Assembly: GCA_003640385.1 (NCBI GenBank)
Contig: RCAB01000287.1
Coordinates: 1 to 64,000 of the forward strand
Source of the DNA: Setaria digitata
Lineage: Eukaryota; Nematoda; Chromadorea; Rhabditida; Setariidae
Direction: 5' to 3'
DNA: 64,000 nucleotides
The notes under the pieces were generated by a model that did not search any database, was not told the DNA's origin, and worked only from the letters and a program-made list of their open reading frames with translations. The translations under genes were made by a program, and so were the position numbers. Below, in pieces: positions 40,201-52,900 of the stretch; positions within the stretch are counted from its first letter, which is position 1; each line of letters starts with the position of its first letter.

Positions 40201-43200
40201 ACGATTAGTTGTTTTCTTTGAACTAGTGCTTGCAGTCATTTCTATCCTGCAGATTAATACAATTTTAATTATTTAACAAATGAGTAGAAAAAAATATAGT
40301 AATCTGTTTTAATTGGATTACTTATTTCTTCTATGTCTAATGAAATTTAATTTTTATCCAATCATTGGTACTCACGAAAATGATTTATTTTATTAATTTA
40401 TTTTTTTTTTAATTATTGCCAAATTATGTGATAACTTCATCTTGTTGACTTTTATAGATTTGCCAAGATTTTTGTTATTATAACTTTAATTTAACAAAAA
40501 AATTAAAGAGAAATTAAAATGCAATGATTTATGATATTATTAAAAAAGTATAAATATATGGATAATAGCATAATTATCACTGTCATCAATTTTATTACAA
40601 ATAAAAATATTTTAATATTTCAATGACTTGAGCGCAATTTTGACATTTCTATTATTATTGCTATTATCGTTTGCTGTATTATGATTACAGCTGATACTTT
40701 ATCAATATTATTTGCTCCATTTTCTTCTCATTGCTACTTAAAAGAGACAAGAAACAAGAAAAAGAGTAGAATGATGAGCAGAAAATTTGGCGACAAGTAG
40801 GTGACAGGATGATGCCAGCGTTGTCATTGAATGAAAATTTTAAAGTTAAAATTGGGACATTGTATGTATTTATGTATGGAACTGGGTGTTTCCATTCTAT
40901 TCCCTACCTCTAAAATCAATCATTTTCCTATTTATATCATGCCATGTCCGCATTTTATCATTTAAAATATAAAAAGAGAAAAAAAAAAAAAGAATTATTT
41001 CACTTATTTAAATTATGTCTAACATAATATACACTGGGGAAAATTTTAAATATCCAATTATAGATTATACTTTGAAGCATCGAATCAAGCAATAATTAAT
41101 TAATTGAAAACCACTTCTCATCATTAAGTAGTGATTATCAATTTAGCGATTTTATAAAATAAGATCGAGAAAGAGGTAAAATAGCGAAACAAATTCAATA
41201 CTGACCCTGTAATAAAATTTATCCATGTTTCATCTATATATTACATTATAGGTATTTCCAAATTAACATTTAGTGATACAGATTGTAAAATTTTTAACAC
41301 TTCCTAATTTTAGTAACCTTCCTTCTTTTTAAACCACTGATTAATTTTTGGAACAATTAATCAGTTCATTAATTAATACTTTAGAACAGTTAATTCAATC
41401 AACTCATTCATCAGTTAAAAAAATAAAAATAAAAAATATTACAACTTTTTCATGTCATTTTTAACAGTAACATACGTTGATGGTAAAATTTAAATATTCA
41501 ATTATAGATTATATTTGACAATTAATTTTTTCATCAATTAAAATTATACATTTTTCGCCAATAGTAAAAAAATTTTGTTAAAATTAGCCTTTTCATAACT
41601 AAGAAACTAAATTCTTCCAGAAATAGGAAAATAATGATGATAATAAATGATTTCTGAGCTGATATATCATGCTGTTTCATTTTGATTTATTTCTTCATTC
41701 TTGAACATTCCGAGAATCCGTTCCTTCTGCTTGAGTTAAAAATTACACTTCCAAATTCTTTTTTTCACTTGCACATGTTTTTTTCTTGCACTTCACTTCA
41801 GTCAATTTTTAACTGGTAACTGTAGAATGTATTAAACCAAAATCAGGTAACAGTAACATACGTTGATAGTAAAATTTAAATATTCAATTATAGATTATAT
41901 TTGACAATTAATTTATTCATCAATTAAAATTATACATTTTTCACCTTCATTAGTAAAAAAAGCTTAAAAGTCCATAAAAGTTCATAATCGCTTATACTTC
42001 CAGAAACCACACATAATTAAATCTAATCATTTAATACCATGAACCTAGACGATAATTTGACTGATGTTCAATATCAACTGGCAAAATATTTTGAAAGCGA
42101 ACAAAGTAATTGATAAATTAAGCAAATAGCCGAAAATTAATATCACATTGTTTCTTCTGCGAAATTTTATAATGGCTCAATTTTTATTTTTGGCTTTATT
42201 TTTCTACATTTTCCTTTTTTTTTTTTTTTTTTGTTTAGAATTCTATGTTTTTAGTCAAAATTTGAAGCTTTTCCACTTTGTCTTTTTTCCTTCAATAATT
42301 TATGAAGAACTTTCCTATCCTTTCTTCCCGCTGACTTAATTAATTTATTCCTTTTTTTTCAAAATTTAAATTGCCTCTTGCTTAAATTTTATCTTATTTT
42401 ATTAATTTAGCCCGTTTAGACCCCTACTCATTTATCGAAAAAGCTAAAGAATTGTTTAGCTTAATTTTGACAGTTTTACTTATGTTGTATGTATGTATAC
42501 ATGCTAACCAGTTTCAAATAGATTCAAAACTGGAAATTTTTTAAATAATACTGATTTTAATCGTGTCACATATTTCGCTTATTTCTTGCCATAAGCGGTT
42601 TAGCAAAAATAATTAAATTAATTTAATTTAAGAGCTACGTCACTCTTGCTATTTTCAGAAGTGATAGCAAATTTTGAAAGATGCTTGCTGAAAGATTCAG
42701 GAATGATGCTGATCATAAATTTCTTCCTGATAGGGGAAGCTCAATACAAACAGCAACTTAATTTGTTGCACTTAAAAAATGGAAAATTTTTTAATTGAAA
42801 AATTAAATTGCAAAAAAAAAGATTCTTTAAAAAACATTGAAAAAAGAGTTTTTTTCTTTTTTGTTATTTCCAATTTTAGGCGGTGAAAAGCGATCGATAG
42901 CGGAAGGATGTGGTGCCGGATACTACAGTTGTGATTCCGGCCATTGCATTCCACGTGAAAAAGTTTGCAATCGTCATTATGATTGTGCTGATGGCAGTGA
43001 TGAAATGAAATGTGGTCAGTTTAAAAGCTCATTGTTAAGTATTTAAACAACAAAAAAAGTAGCAGAAGATTGCAACTAAGCTAATTAGCAAAAAAATTAA
43101 TTTCTTTCAACATATCCAATGTTACAATAATAATTTACCAATAAAATTCGTTTCCAAGAGTAATTATTATCATTTTGTCGGTTGTTAAACGGATTTTGAA

Positions 43201-46200
43201 ATTTCCCGAACCAAAATTTTTTGTTGGTTCAATCAAATTTGAAATTAATTTTCAAAAGTTGTTCGTAAAAATAAATAAAATTGCATGTTAAGTAAATGGT
43301 TAACAGTAGCAGCAATATAAAAGTTTTAATTAAATATTGAAGTTTAAATATTGAAGTGTGATGACGATGAAATATTTAAATGTAATTCTAACGATTTCTT
43401 AAGTAAGAGAGAAAACGGCAATAATTATAAGTCGAAAATATTAATTGGCAGCTCAATGGATATTAGCAGTAAGGCAATAAGAATAAGGTAGCTCATTTAA
43501 ATAACAATAAAATTTATTCAGAATACTTTCATGCTGCTCTACGAGCCCATTCCGAGTCAACAGGTATTACCAAAAATCACAACAAAAAATTTGCCAAAAG
43601 TAAATCAGGAAACCAGGTAATATTTTTCTTTGATAAATAGCACTTGTATTTATCGCTTGATAAAAAATATTGGAAGAATTTTCAATATGCAAGTGATTCC
43701 GACAATTTAATGGTGCACATTTTTAAAATTATTAGATGATCATCTATTTTGATGCGATATTTAAAATTTCTGTGGAATTATTTTATTGAAAAGATCACTA
43801 TTCAGTTTGGATATTATATCTAAATTAATTTTGCAGTGTAAGTTTTTAAGAAATTTTAGAGTAGAAAAAATGGGAAGCGAAAATTCTCGCATAAACGTCA
43901 AAGTTATCGTAATGGAATTCAAAATGCATACGATACTACTAATGGATACGGTAGCGGATACGGTCAAAAACGAATTACTACTGGTGGTAGTATTCAGGAA
44001 GGTTATTCGTATAATGCGAAATCGGACAATCGAATTATTTATGCGACATCTGGTAATACCGGCAATCAGCATGCCTACTCACCGGAAAGAATCAAGAATT
44101 GGCAAAGTCATTTTGCTAATTATGACCAAAGAGGATGGCAAGAAAATGGAGAGAACAATAAAAAATATAATGGGATTGGAAGTGGAAGCAAACTGAATAA
44201 TGCTTATGAGAGCCACGGTATCTATGAAAATGGCAAAACTCTGGAATCATTCGGTGATAGTGGTGATCAAAAAACTGGTAACCTCATTGGTCAAAATGGA
44301 TGTGCTGAAAATGGTAGTCAAAATGGATATAGTTATATTGGTTACGGTAGTGGAGACAGTACACGTTATAATGGAGACAGCAGTACTGAATGTGTACCCG
44401 CAAATACTGGCACTGTCAATGGTAGGGCCGAATATAATCGTAATGTAGTCAGTAAAAACCGGAATGGTGATGAGACGAAAGATCAGAATGGCGGACAAAG
44501 TCATGTTCCGGATAACGGTTATGGCAATAATGGAAATGTATATTATCGTAACATTTCTCGTTATGGTACATCTATTGTAGAACCTGAAAGCTATCATTAT
44601 GAGGAGAAAAGTGGTCATATTTCCAGAATACAAGAAGACAGAAAAGAAGATGATTTCTCAGAAGTAAGACAGAATAATTTCGTGGCTAGTCAGAAATTAG
44701 ACTACGGATCAAATGGGCTGGAGAAATCAGTAATAANTAGAAAAGAAGATGATTTCTCAGAAGTAAGACAGAATAATTTCATGGCTAGTCAGAAATTAGA
44801 CTACGGATCAAATGGGCTGGAGAAATCAGTAATAAATACTCATATGCCATCATCACTATCATACGGTAATCATGTTGATAGCGTGTTTGAGAACGATAAA
44901 GTGAAAGGTGGAAGTTACGGTGCTGGAAGTGCATATGATAAAACAGAAATGAGACATGAAACAAATCGAACAATACAAGAAAATGAAATCAGTAATGGAA
45001 TTGATAGAACGGACGACGAAAGCGCGGATAAATGTTCCGATCAGGAATTCCGGTAAATAATGCATTTGTTTTTGTAATAGAAAATAACGGAATGAAAATT
45101 ATAAATCACATTCTGTTTCATCTCATTACAAAAATAATTGTATTAAAACCGATCTTATCACGGATGTTAATGAGACCAAATGAGATATTTCCAAACAGAA
45201 TGCATTGACTATTTATCAGTAATATCGGTCGGTTTACTCATTTACTTGTATATGTAGCATAGAACTTATTTTGACATTTCAAGCTTCAGTTTAGACAGTT
45301 CCAATTTTAAATTCTGGATTAGAAGCAGGAGGAAGGAAAGGAGAGAAAATGGAAACTTGACGGAACGGCTTCTTTGTTTTTCACAGTTGCATCTTCCTTT
45401 AATCGACCCCTTCCTTTCCTGTGATCATTCAGAGTCTCATCTGAAACTCATTCCAAACCTAATGAAATGAAATGAAAATTTGAAGATGTCCGTACTTGGA
45501 GCGAACACTTTGTGTGCATTATATGAAAATATGCGATGGTGTCGATGATTGCGGTGATGGTAGTGATGAAGTGAACTGTGGTGATGATGAGACATTATCA
45601 GTGACAAATGGTGCTAGTGATGATAGCGAAAGGCTGACCGAAGTCACGTCCTGTAAACCGGATCAATTTAGGTGTGAAAACGGAAGATGTATTGCACAGA
45701 TGGCTCGATGTGACCGAAAATACGACTGTGATGATGGGACGGATGAGACAACCTGTGGTGTGTTAATTAATTAATCGCTCCTCTATTAGTTTAGTTTAGT
45801 CAACTGAAATCAGCGGTAACTTGTAAAGAGATTGTCCTTAACTGCTTTTCCTTTCTTTCCAAATGAAATTTGTTAACTGAGAATTTCAGAATATTTCGTG
45901 GAAGCAATAAAACAAGCAAGAACAAGTACACTGAGTCCGGATGAAACTGGAAATGGAGAGGTAGCAGGTGGTGAAAGACAGGAAAAGGATCAAGCCGTGG
46001 AGGAACAGGAAAGGTTGAGAGGACAGGATGAGAGAGAACGAGAGGAACAGCAGAGAAGACGGGGGGAGGAACGCCGGGAAAATAGAGAAGAAACGCGAGA
46101 AGGAGGAGGAATAGAGCAGGAATATGACCAAGAGGAGGGAACAAGAGAACAGAAAGAAGAACGAATGAGGCATGAACAGCATGAGTGGGGACAGATAAAA

Positions 46201-49200
46201 AGAGAAGAGGAGAGAGAGAAGGAACTGGGGCAAGAGGAGGAAAGAGAACGACAAGAAGAGGAAAGACTAAGAAAGGAAGAAGTGAGAGAACGGCAGGAAG
46301 AGGAAAGGTTAAGACAAGAAGAAGTGAGAGAACGGCAGGAAGAGGAAAGGTTAAGACAAGAAGAAGTGAGAGAATGGCAGGAAGAGGAAAGAAGACATGA
46401 GCACGAAAAGGAAGGAGGAGGATTGGGAGTGGACAGAATAGAGCAAGAATATGGTGAAAAAGTAAGACAGGAACAAGAATATGAGGGAGGAGAGCAGGAA
46501 ATACAGGAAGGAAAAGACTGGGAAAGGGAGGAACAGGAAGGTATGAGACAGGAAATAGAGTCAGGAAGACAGGAAGAAGAACGGAAACGTGAAAAGGAAC
46601 GTGTTGAAGAGGGACGAGAACGTGAAAAGGAAGAGTATGGGGCAGTGGAGCAAAGAGAAGATGAAGAAAAGGAACGGAATGGGAATGGGAATGGAGAGGA
46701 GGAAGAGGAGTACCGGCGACGTTTAGAAGAGGATGAGAGACGTGCGGAAGAGGACCGTAGGCGTGTGGAGGGGGACCGAAGACGTGTGGAGGAGGATCGG
46801 AGACGTGTGGAGGAGGACCGAAGACGTCTAGAAGAAATCTTTGACGCTCAAAGGATAAAGCCAGAAAAGGAGAAGGAAGAGTTGGAAGGGGTGCGGAAGG
46901 AGGGGTACGAGAAGCATCAGACGGCCGTGGAAGGAGTCCGGATCAGGGAGAAGGAGGAAAGACGACGGCTCGAACTGGAACGGTACAGTCCGAGTGAAGC
47001 TGGTCAGGTAATTAATTGTCTTCTTGTTTACTATCAAAAATAATCACTCCGTTATTTTCCGTTTTCAGTACCGGATACCAGAAATACCGATCTGATTTCT
47101 CGATAATTAGCGAATGTTTTTGTCCATTTATGGTAAAATGTTTTCCCCTCTTTACTATGCAAATGTTTCACCCATGAGTTACAAGCATCACTTGTCAATT
47201 ATACTCATACCTGTAGATTTCAGGTAAAAGATATCGCTTTATTCTGAAGGAGGGAAGTATCGCATATTTATGCATGGGAGTGACAAAACTATTGCATAGT
47301 ATCTCCTTTCTAACCGTTATTTTCATTTTGAAAATTATCATGGGTAACGGCTAAAATGCAAGTTATCACAAGTCGGGTAGAAGATATCGCTTAATTATGT
47401 TTCTCAGTTATCATTAGGAACAACAAATAGGAAATGCTGTATAATTATCCTATCCATGGGTATGGGTAGGAATTTCGCACAACTATCTTACCTGTAAATT
47501 TGGATTCCACTTTAGTGATATTGCTAATTGCAGGTTGGTGAAAGTTACACTGATGCGGATGTTCGAGAACGGTACGAAGTTGTCGACGCAGGTGCAACCT
47601 GTGCAGTTTCGCAGTATCAGTGCGTCAGTGGTGAATGCATCGACAGGAATGCCCAGTGTGATGGAAAACCGGATTGTTCGGATGGTTCCGATGAGGCACT
47701 TTGTCATCCGATGGCACAGCGACAGCCAACGCTACGGCCTCCTAAACCGGTTACTTGTAAGTGTTTTCATTCCCTTCCCTACTCTTCTCCGGTTCTAACT
47801 TGTCATCAGTTTGGTCCAACCGTTCGGTTTATCTTAATGAGTCTTTCGGGTTTATTTTCCTCGTTAAAAGGTAAGTAACGATAAATTCATCCGCGGTAAT
47901 ACAATAAATGGCATCGGAAAATCAAACTTAAAGATCCCTCTTAAGAGTATTTTTAATATTCTTAACAGTTTTGTAAATAATAACCATATATCAGTCTCTC
48001 CCGTAAATTATAACCGGAAATCAGTGCATTCATTTGTTGCTGTTCCTTATCAGGAATTTTCACCTTAGCGATGAGTTCTGAAGAATTTTTTTCCCACTGC
48101 ACTGAATCTTATGCTGGAAATTCTCGAAATTTCAGGAATAGCTTTATTTCATAATCTCTTTATTTTTAATTTAAAAATTTTCTACTTGATCTCATTTCCT
48201 TTAATCCCTACAATTTAGCATTATTTAACTTCCTTACACAAATGTGGTTGCTGAGATGATTCCACAGATTCCGTGGAAACTTTTCCATCTTTTTCTCCAT
48301 GATTTTCTATTTTGCCCTCACTTACCTTTATCTTTACAATCAGGGAGAAAGGAGGTAATATCCTTTGCGTTATCGAAATTGAGATATCTGTATTCTAGAC
48401 AAAAAAGAAATTTGACCAAGCAAGCAATCATTTATCTTGAAATGGCTTATTTTATTATCCACTGAGAAGAAAAAAAAAGAAATGAAAACTTCATGTTGGA
48501 ATCATATGAAGCATATGAATGAATGTAAACGAATGAAATAAGAAGAAACTTTTTGTTTTGTAACAGAAATTCAGCAGTTCTCTGCTAAGATTCTCTTTCC
48601 TGACCTTTTCTAATTTATTAAAAGCAAAAAAAAAAAAAGAAAGAAATGATAAAAAAGTTGCCAGATGCAAGCATAGGAAATGTTACGTTTCGAGAAAAAA
48701 ATAATTTACATTATTGATATTTTTTTCCTTTTTTTCCATCAAATATTTTTCTAACCATTTATTTTCTATTTAGATGATGAGGGAGACTATGAAAAAAAAA
48801 AAGTTGAAGAAAAAATTTAAAGCTTTATTTGAAATAAAATGTTAAATAAATAAATGAAAAAAAAAGAGATTGTGCAATGGATACAACAACTGATCGAACT
48901 TTGAAGGACATTCGGAAATGGGAAAATGTTCCGTTTTCAATTCATTCGTTATTTTATGCTAGAAAAGAAACGAGAAAGTTTTTTCATCGTGTGAGATTTA
49001 ACGAAGTGCAATTTCCGAACATTAATTACAACAAATATGCCAGGGAATGAAAAAAAAAAAGATAAAAATTGAAATCCATCAAGATTGAAAGCAATTCATT
49101 TGGTTCGGGAATATAAATGTTGCATTCTGCAGTATTTTCCACCATTTTACGATATCTTCCACAAATGAGTTTTATCTTTTTCCTTTTTTTTTTTTAAATC

Positions 49201-49906
49201 TATTTTCTACCGGCAAATTTAGAAGTATAATTGTTAATTAACCTTTTTCTTTTTTTTTTGATCATTTTGTGATAGTGAAGCAAACAATTGGTTATAAGTG
49301 GAAATTAAGCTTTTTCAATTTAATCATTATCATCAACGTAGTCTTAAGTTTTTTAACTAGTAGTATCTAAAAGTTATACGTTATCAAGTTTTTTTTAACA
49401 TAAAAACTAGGCTAGTCAGATTTTCAACCACAGTAACCGATTCTTAATTAAATTCCAGTATTGGATCTTAAATCGATTTTGAGCAGTGTAATAGAAGTTT
49501 TTCTTTCAACTTTTTCAATTATATCAACTAGATATTATATATATATTTGTTTGTTTATTTATTTAATATATATAATATTAAATAAATATATATAATATAT
49601 ATATATAATTTTTTATATATTTATTTTATTGTATATTTTATTTTATATATTGTATATTGTATATTTTATTTTATATATTTATTTTATTTTAATATATATA
49701 TATATATATATNTTTTTCAACTTTTTCAATTATATCAACTAAATATTATATATATATATACTTGTTTGTTTATTTATTTAATATTGTATATATATATAAT
49801 ATTAAATAAATATATATAATATATATAATTTTTTATATATTTATTTTATTGTATATTTTATTTTATATATTGTATATTGTATATTTTATTTTATATATTT
49901 ATTTTA

Positions 49907-49978
<72 letters not shown>

Positions 49979-52900
49979 AAACAAAATAAATAAACTATAT
50001 ATATATAACATTAAATTATTATATATAATAATTTAATAATATTGAAAAAAATATATATATGATAACTTTTCATGTCATTGCTTGGCTCTTTTTAAGCAGA
50101 TTTTCAAAATTTATCTGCTATTTAAACCAGTTAAGTGGATGAGAAAAATCCGGAAGAAACCAGGGGAATAGAACGAAAAACAAGTTGATGAGAGTACTGC
50201 AATCTTCATTTTACAGTAGAATCATGTCAGTGCTGCGAATTTACTTGTCAGGGTGCTTCGTTACTACTGGAATATCGTAATTTAAGTGTTATCATCGGTC
50301 TTCTGCGATGAAGATGTTCTGCTGTTGGATATACTGTTAATAACTGTGTTGTTGTTTGGGGATAAATTAAGTGATAATATTGTCAGAAAACGTTCTGATG
50401 TTGAATGATAGCGATCATTGCGGCAACATTAATAGGAAACTAGATATATTTGTGAGCAGGTAAAATGTCAAATGATAAATTTCCAAACTTGATACTAAAT
50501 GATAAAGACTGAAACTTGTTAAATGAGCAAAAATTGAGTTAAGCTAATAATATTGTTGTTGCATGTTAAAAGATTTGTATGATACATATTATTAATGAGC
50601 AAAGCAAATTACTTTAATTACCAGTTAGAACTGCCTCCTTTCCCTCTCTCTTTCTCACTGCCTCCTTCCTTTCGTCCCTTTCTCTTTCTCTCTCCCTCTC
50701 TCTCTCTCTCTTTCTCTCTTGAAAAATGGGTGAAACAAGGTGAGAAGATGTACGGTGATGTTAGTTTTTCAAGTTCTTTTACGGACAAGAAGGATTGCAG
50801 GCTGATGCTATCACTACTGACATTAACCTCTCAGATACGAAAGCTCCCGCTTCTTCTCGTAACTTTTTCTCGTTACCTTGTCACTGCTTCTCATTCTTTC
50901 ATTGCCTTTTCCGTGTCACTTTGTCACATGGAAACTCCCTTTCCACTCCCCCGCACTTTCCCATCAATGTTGATGATGTATGTCAATTCATATCTTTCTT
51001 TATCAGCTTTCACGAATTTAAAAAAAACAAAATGTATCATTATAATGAAATAGATAATTTTCCCAAATCATTTTTTTTTAAGCAATATTAAAGATAAGAG
51101 TTGTTTGTAATATGTATAAAGTGGTAATTACCGTCGAAAAATATGTTAGGAACTTTTGAACATTACCTGTACAAATCTGATAAATTGTTCAGATTTCAAA
51201 CTTGTCAGTGTCATTATGATTATATCATTCATGATCAGTCTTATCAGACTGTCACTATCATCACTTATTTATGCCACAACAATATGTCACAAATTTTGTT
51301 CTAATAATTAATTAATTATTCTTATAATGTTAAATTTATTACTTTTTTACATTTTTACCAAATTACAAACAAACTACAGTTTTTCTTGTCTTTTTTTTCG
51401 ACTGGCGTTTATCGTTTATTTTATTGAGCTTCAATTTTGTAATTTTTCTTTTTTTTCGATAGAAATGTTGCAATTTAAAAATAAAAATATTTAAATTGAA
51501 TAGGTTGTAAATCTCATCATTTATCACCAAAATGAATTTTAGTAATTTGAAATAATGGCATTTATTGAAATCAGTTGCATGAGCACTTTACTTAATTTCC
51601 TATCGGAAATTCATGAAAATCACAGAAGGCGTTTTTTTCATTCAAGTAACCTGAAAATTAGCTTATCTTTAGTTTGGATCCTATAGCATAAATAATAAAT
51701 TTCAAATTTGCATGGTTTTATTTATTTTCTTGGATTCAATTTTGCAGTTTTTGTTTTAAAGTTCTATCTTCAAAAATTTATTTTGCAAAGAAATTTACAA
51801 AATTCTTTCAATGAAGTTTATGTGATTAAAATGAAGTTATATCCTTTTTGAATGCATTTATAGCAGAAGAATTTTTCATAGCTATCATGAATTGTGTTTG
51901 AAATATTTTGTATCTGTTCAAATATTTCACTTTACGCTCATGAAATTTGACGGAAACTTTTGCCAATTCTTTTTAATAACGTAATGCAACAAATTCTGTT
52001 AGATTAATTAATGGATAAGCAGCGAATTAATAGAGTGAAAGAAAGCTTCCACTGCCATTCTATTTTATTCTAAAATTTACGAAAAAAATTTTTAAATTTA
52101 AATTTACGAATTTGTTTAAGCCGATTAATTAGACTTACTATTCTGTTTGCTCTTCATTTTCAAAAAATTCTAAATTCATCATTCGTTGGCTAAAGTACTG
52201 GTAAGTATAATTGTAATTAAGTACTGATAAGTATAATTGTAATTAATTAATAATTTATACCCAGATAGAAATTTTGTTACATTTTTGCATTTTTCACTAC
52301 TACTATCAGAATGAGTAGAAGTAGCAAGCGAAAGCATTCTATGATTGATATAGCTTTACGAATTATCTTTTGCACTAAAATAATTTAACATCTGTGTGGA
52401 AAGAGAGGTGGGCTGCTGCAAAGTTCATCGAGATTTCGAGATTGCCAGGAATATAAGGGCCGGATAAAGAGAAGATAATTGTTATTGTGCTTGGAATCGT
52501 TGTAACCGTACTAGATTAACCAATGATTCTCACCGCTCACCTTTTTCGCCTTCCAGTAATTTTGTTTTATTTAATTTAATTAAAATTACGTTGAAACCAT
52601 TTGAGTATTATTACATTTATTCCTTTTAAATCTGCATGCATTTTGTCATTAATGTATAAGAGAAAAAATAATTGCAAGAAAAATTCCTTATATTTTATAT
52701 TTCTCATTTTTTTTTTCTCAATTTGTAATTCTAAAATTTTATAAATATTAATGCTTCTGTATGCTCGTGTATGCTTACATGCGTTTATATTTGCGCGTTT
52801 ATGTGTACGCGAAGAAGTTCACGTATATCTGTGACGCATCAATACACACACGTATGTAGGCACATGTAGCTAGTGTGCTCGTTGTTCAGGAATACTGGGC

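Larger units (their letters stand above)
34704..42879 (+). other. Perlecan intron 9, 8.2 kb, host of the nested gene
   Basis: The intron between LDLa 3 and LDLa 4 contains the complete opposite-strand acyltransferase gene (35861-40239), a single-N duplication (35196-35375) and a 95-bp direct repeat (41463-41945). No additional plus-strand exon was found in it. Confidence 0.8.

Noticed and set aside
43761..44633. Several 80-136-residue frames on both strands inside the N/G/S/Y-rich exon
   Set aside because: They are off-phase relative to the flanking LDLa exons; the continuous frame from 43860 to 45052 explains the region.
44641..44835. A genuine coding tandem repeat of 33 residues
   Set aside because: The copies are separated by exactly one N, as at three non-coding sites in this window, so an assembly artefact is far more likely.
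45800..47037. Minus-strand Leu/Phe/Pro/Ser-rich frames and a second plus-strand frame over the E/R/Q-rich exon
   Set aside because: Shadows of the repetitive purine-rich coding exon.
50595..51091. 152- and 98-residue plus-strand frames in the long perlecan intron
   Set aside because: Driven by a CT-rich tract; hydrophobic and Ser/Pro/Leu-rich with no domain. Only a 58-base sub-segment was kept as a weak exon candidate.
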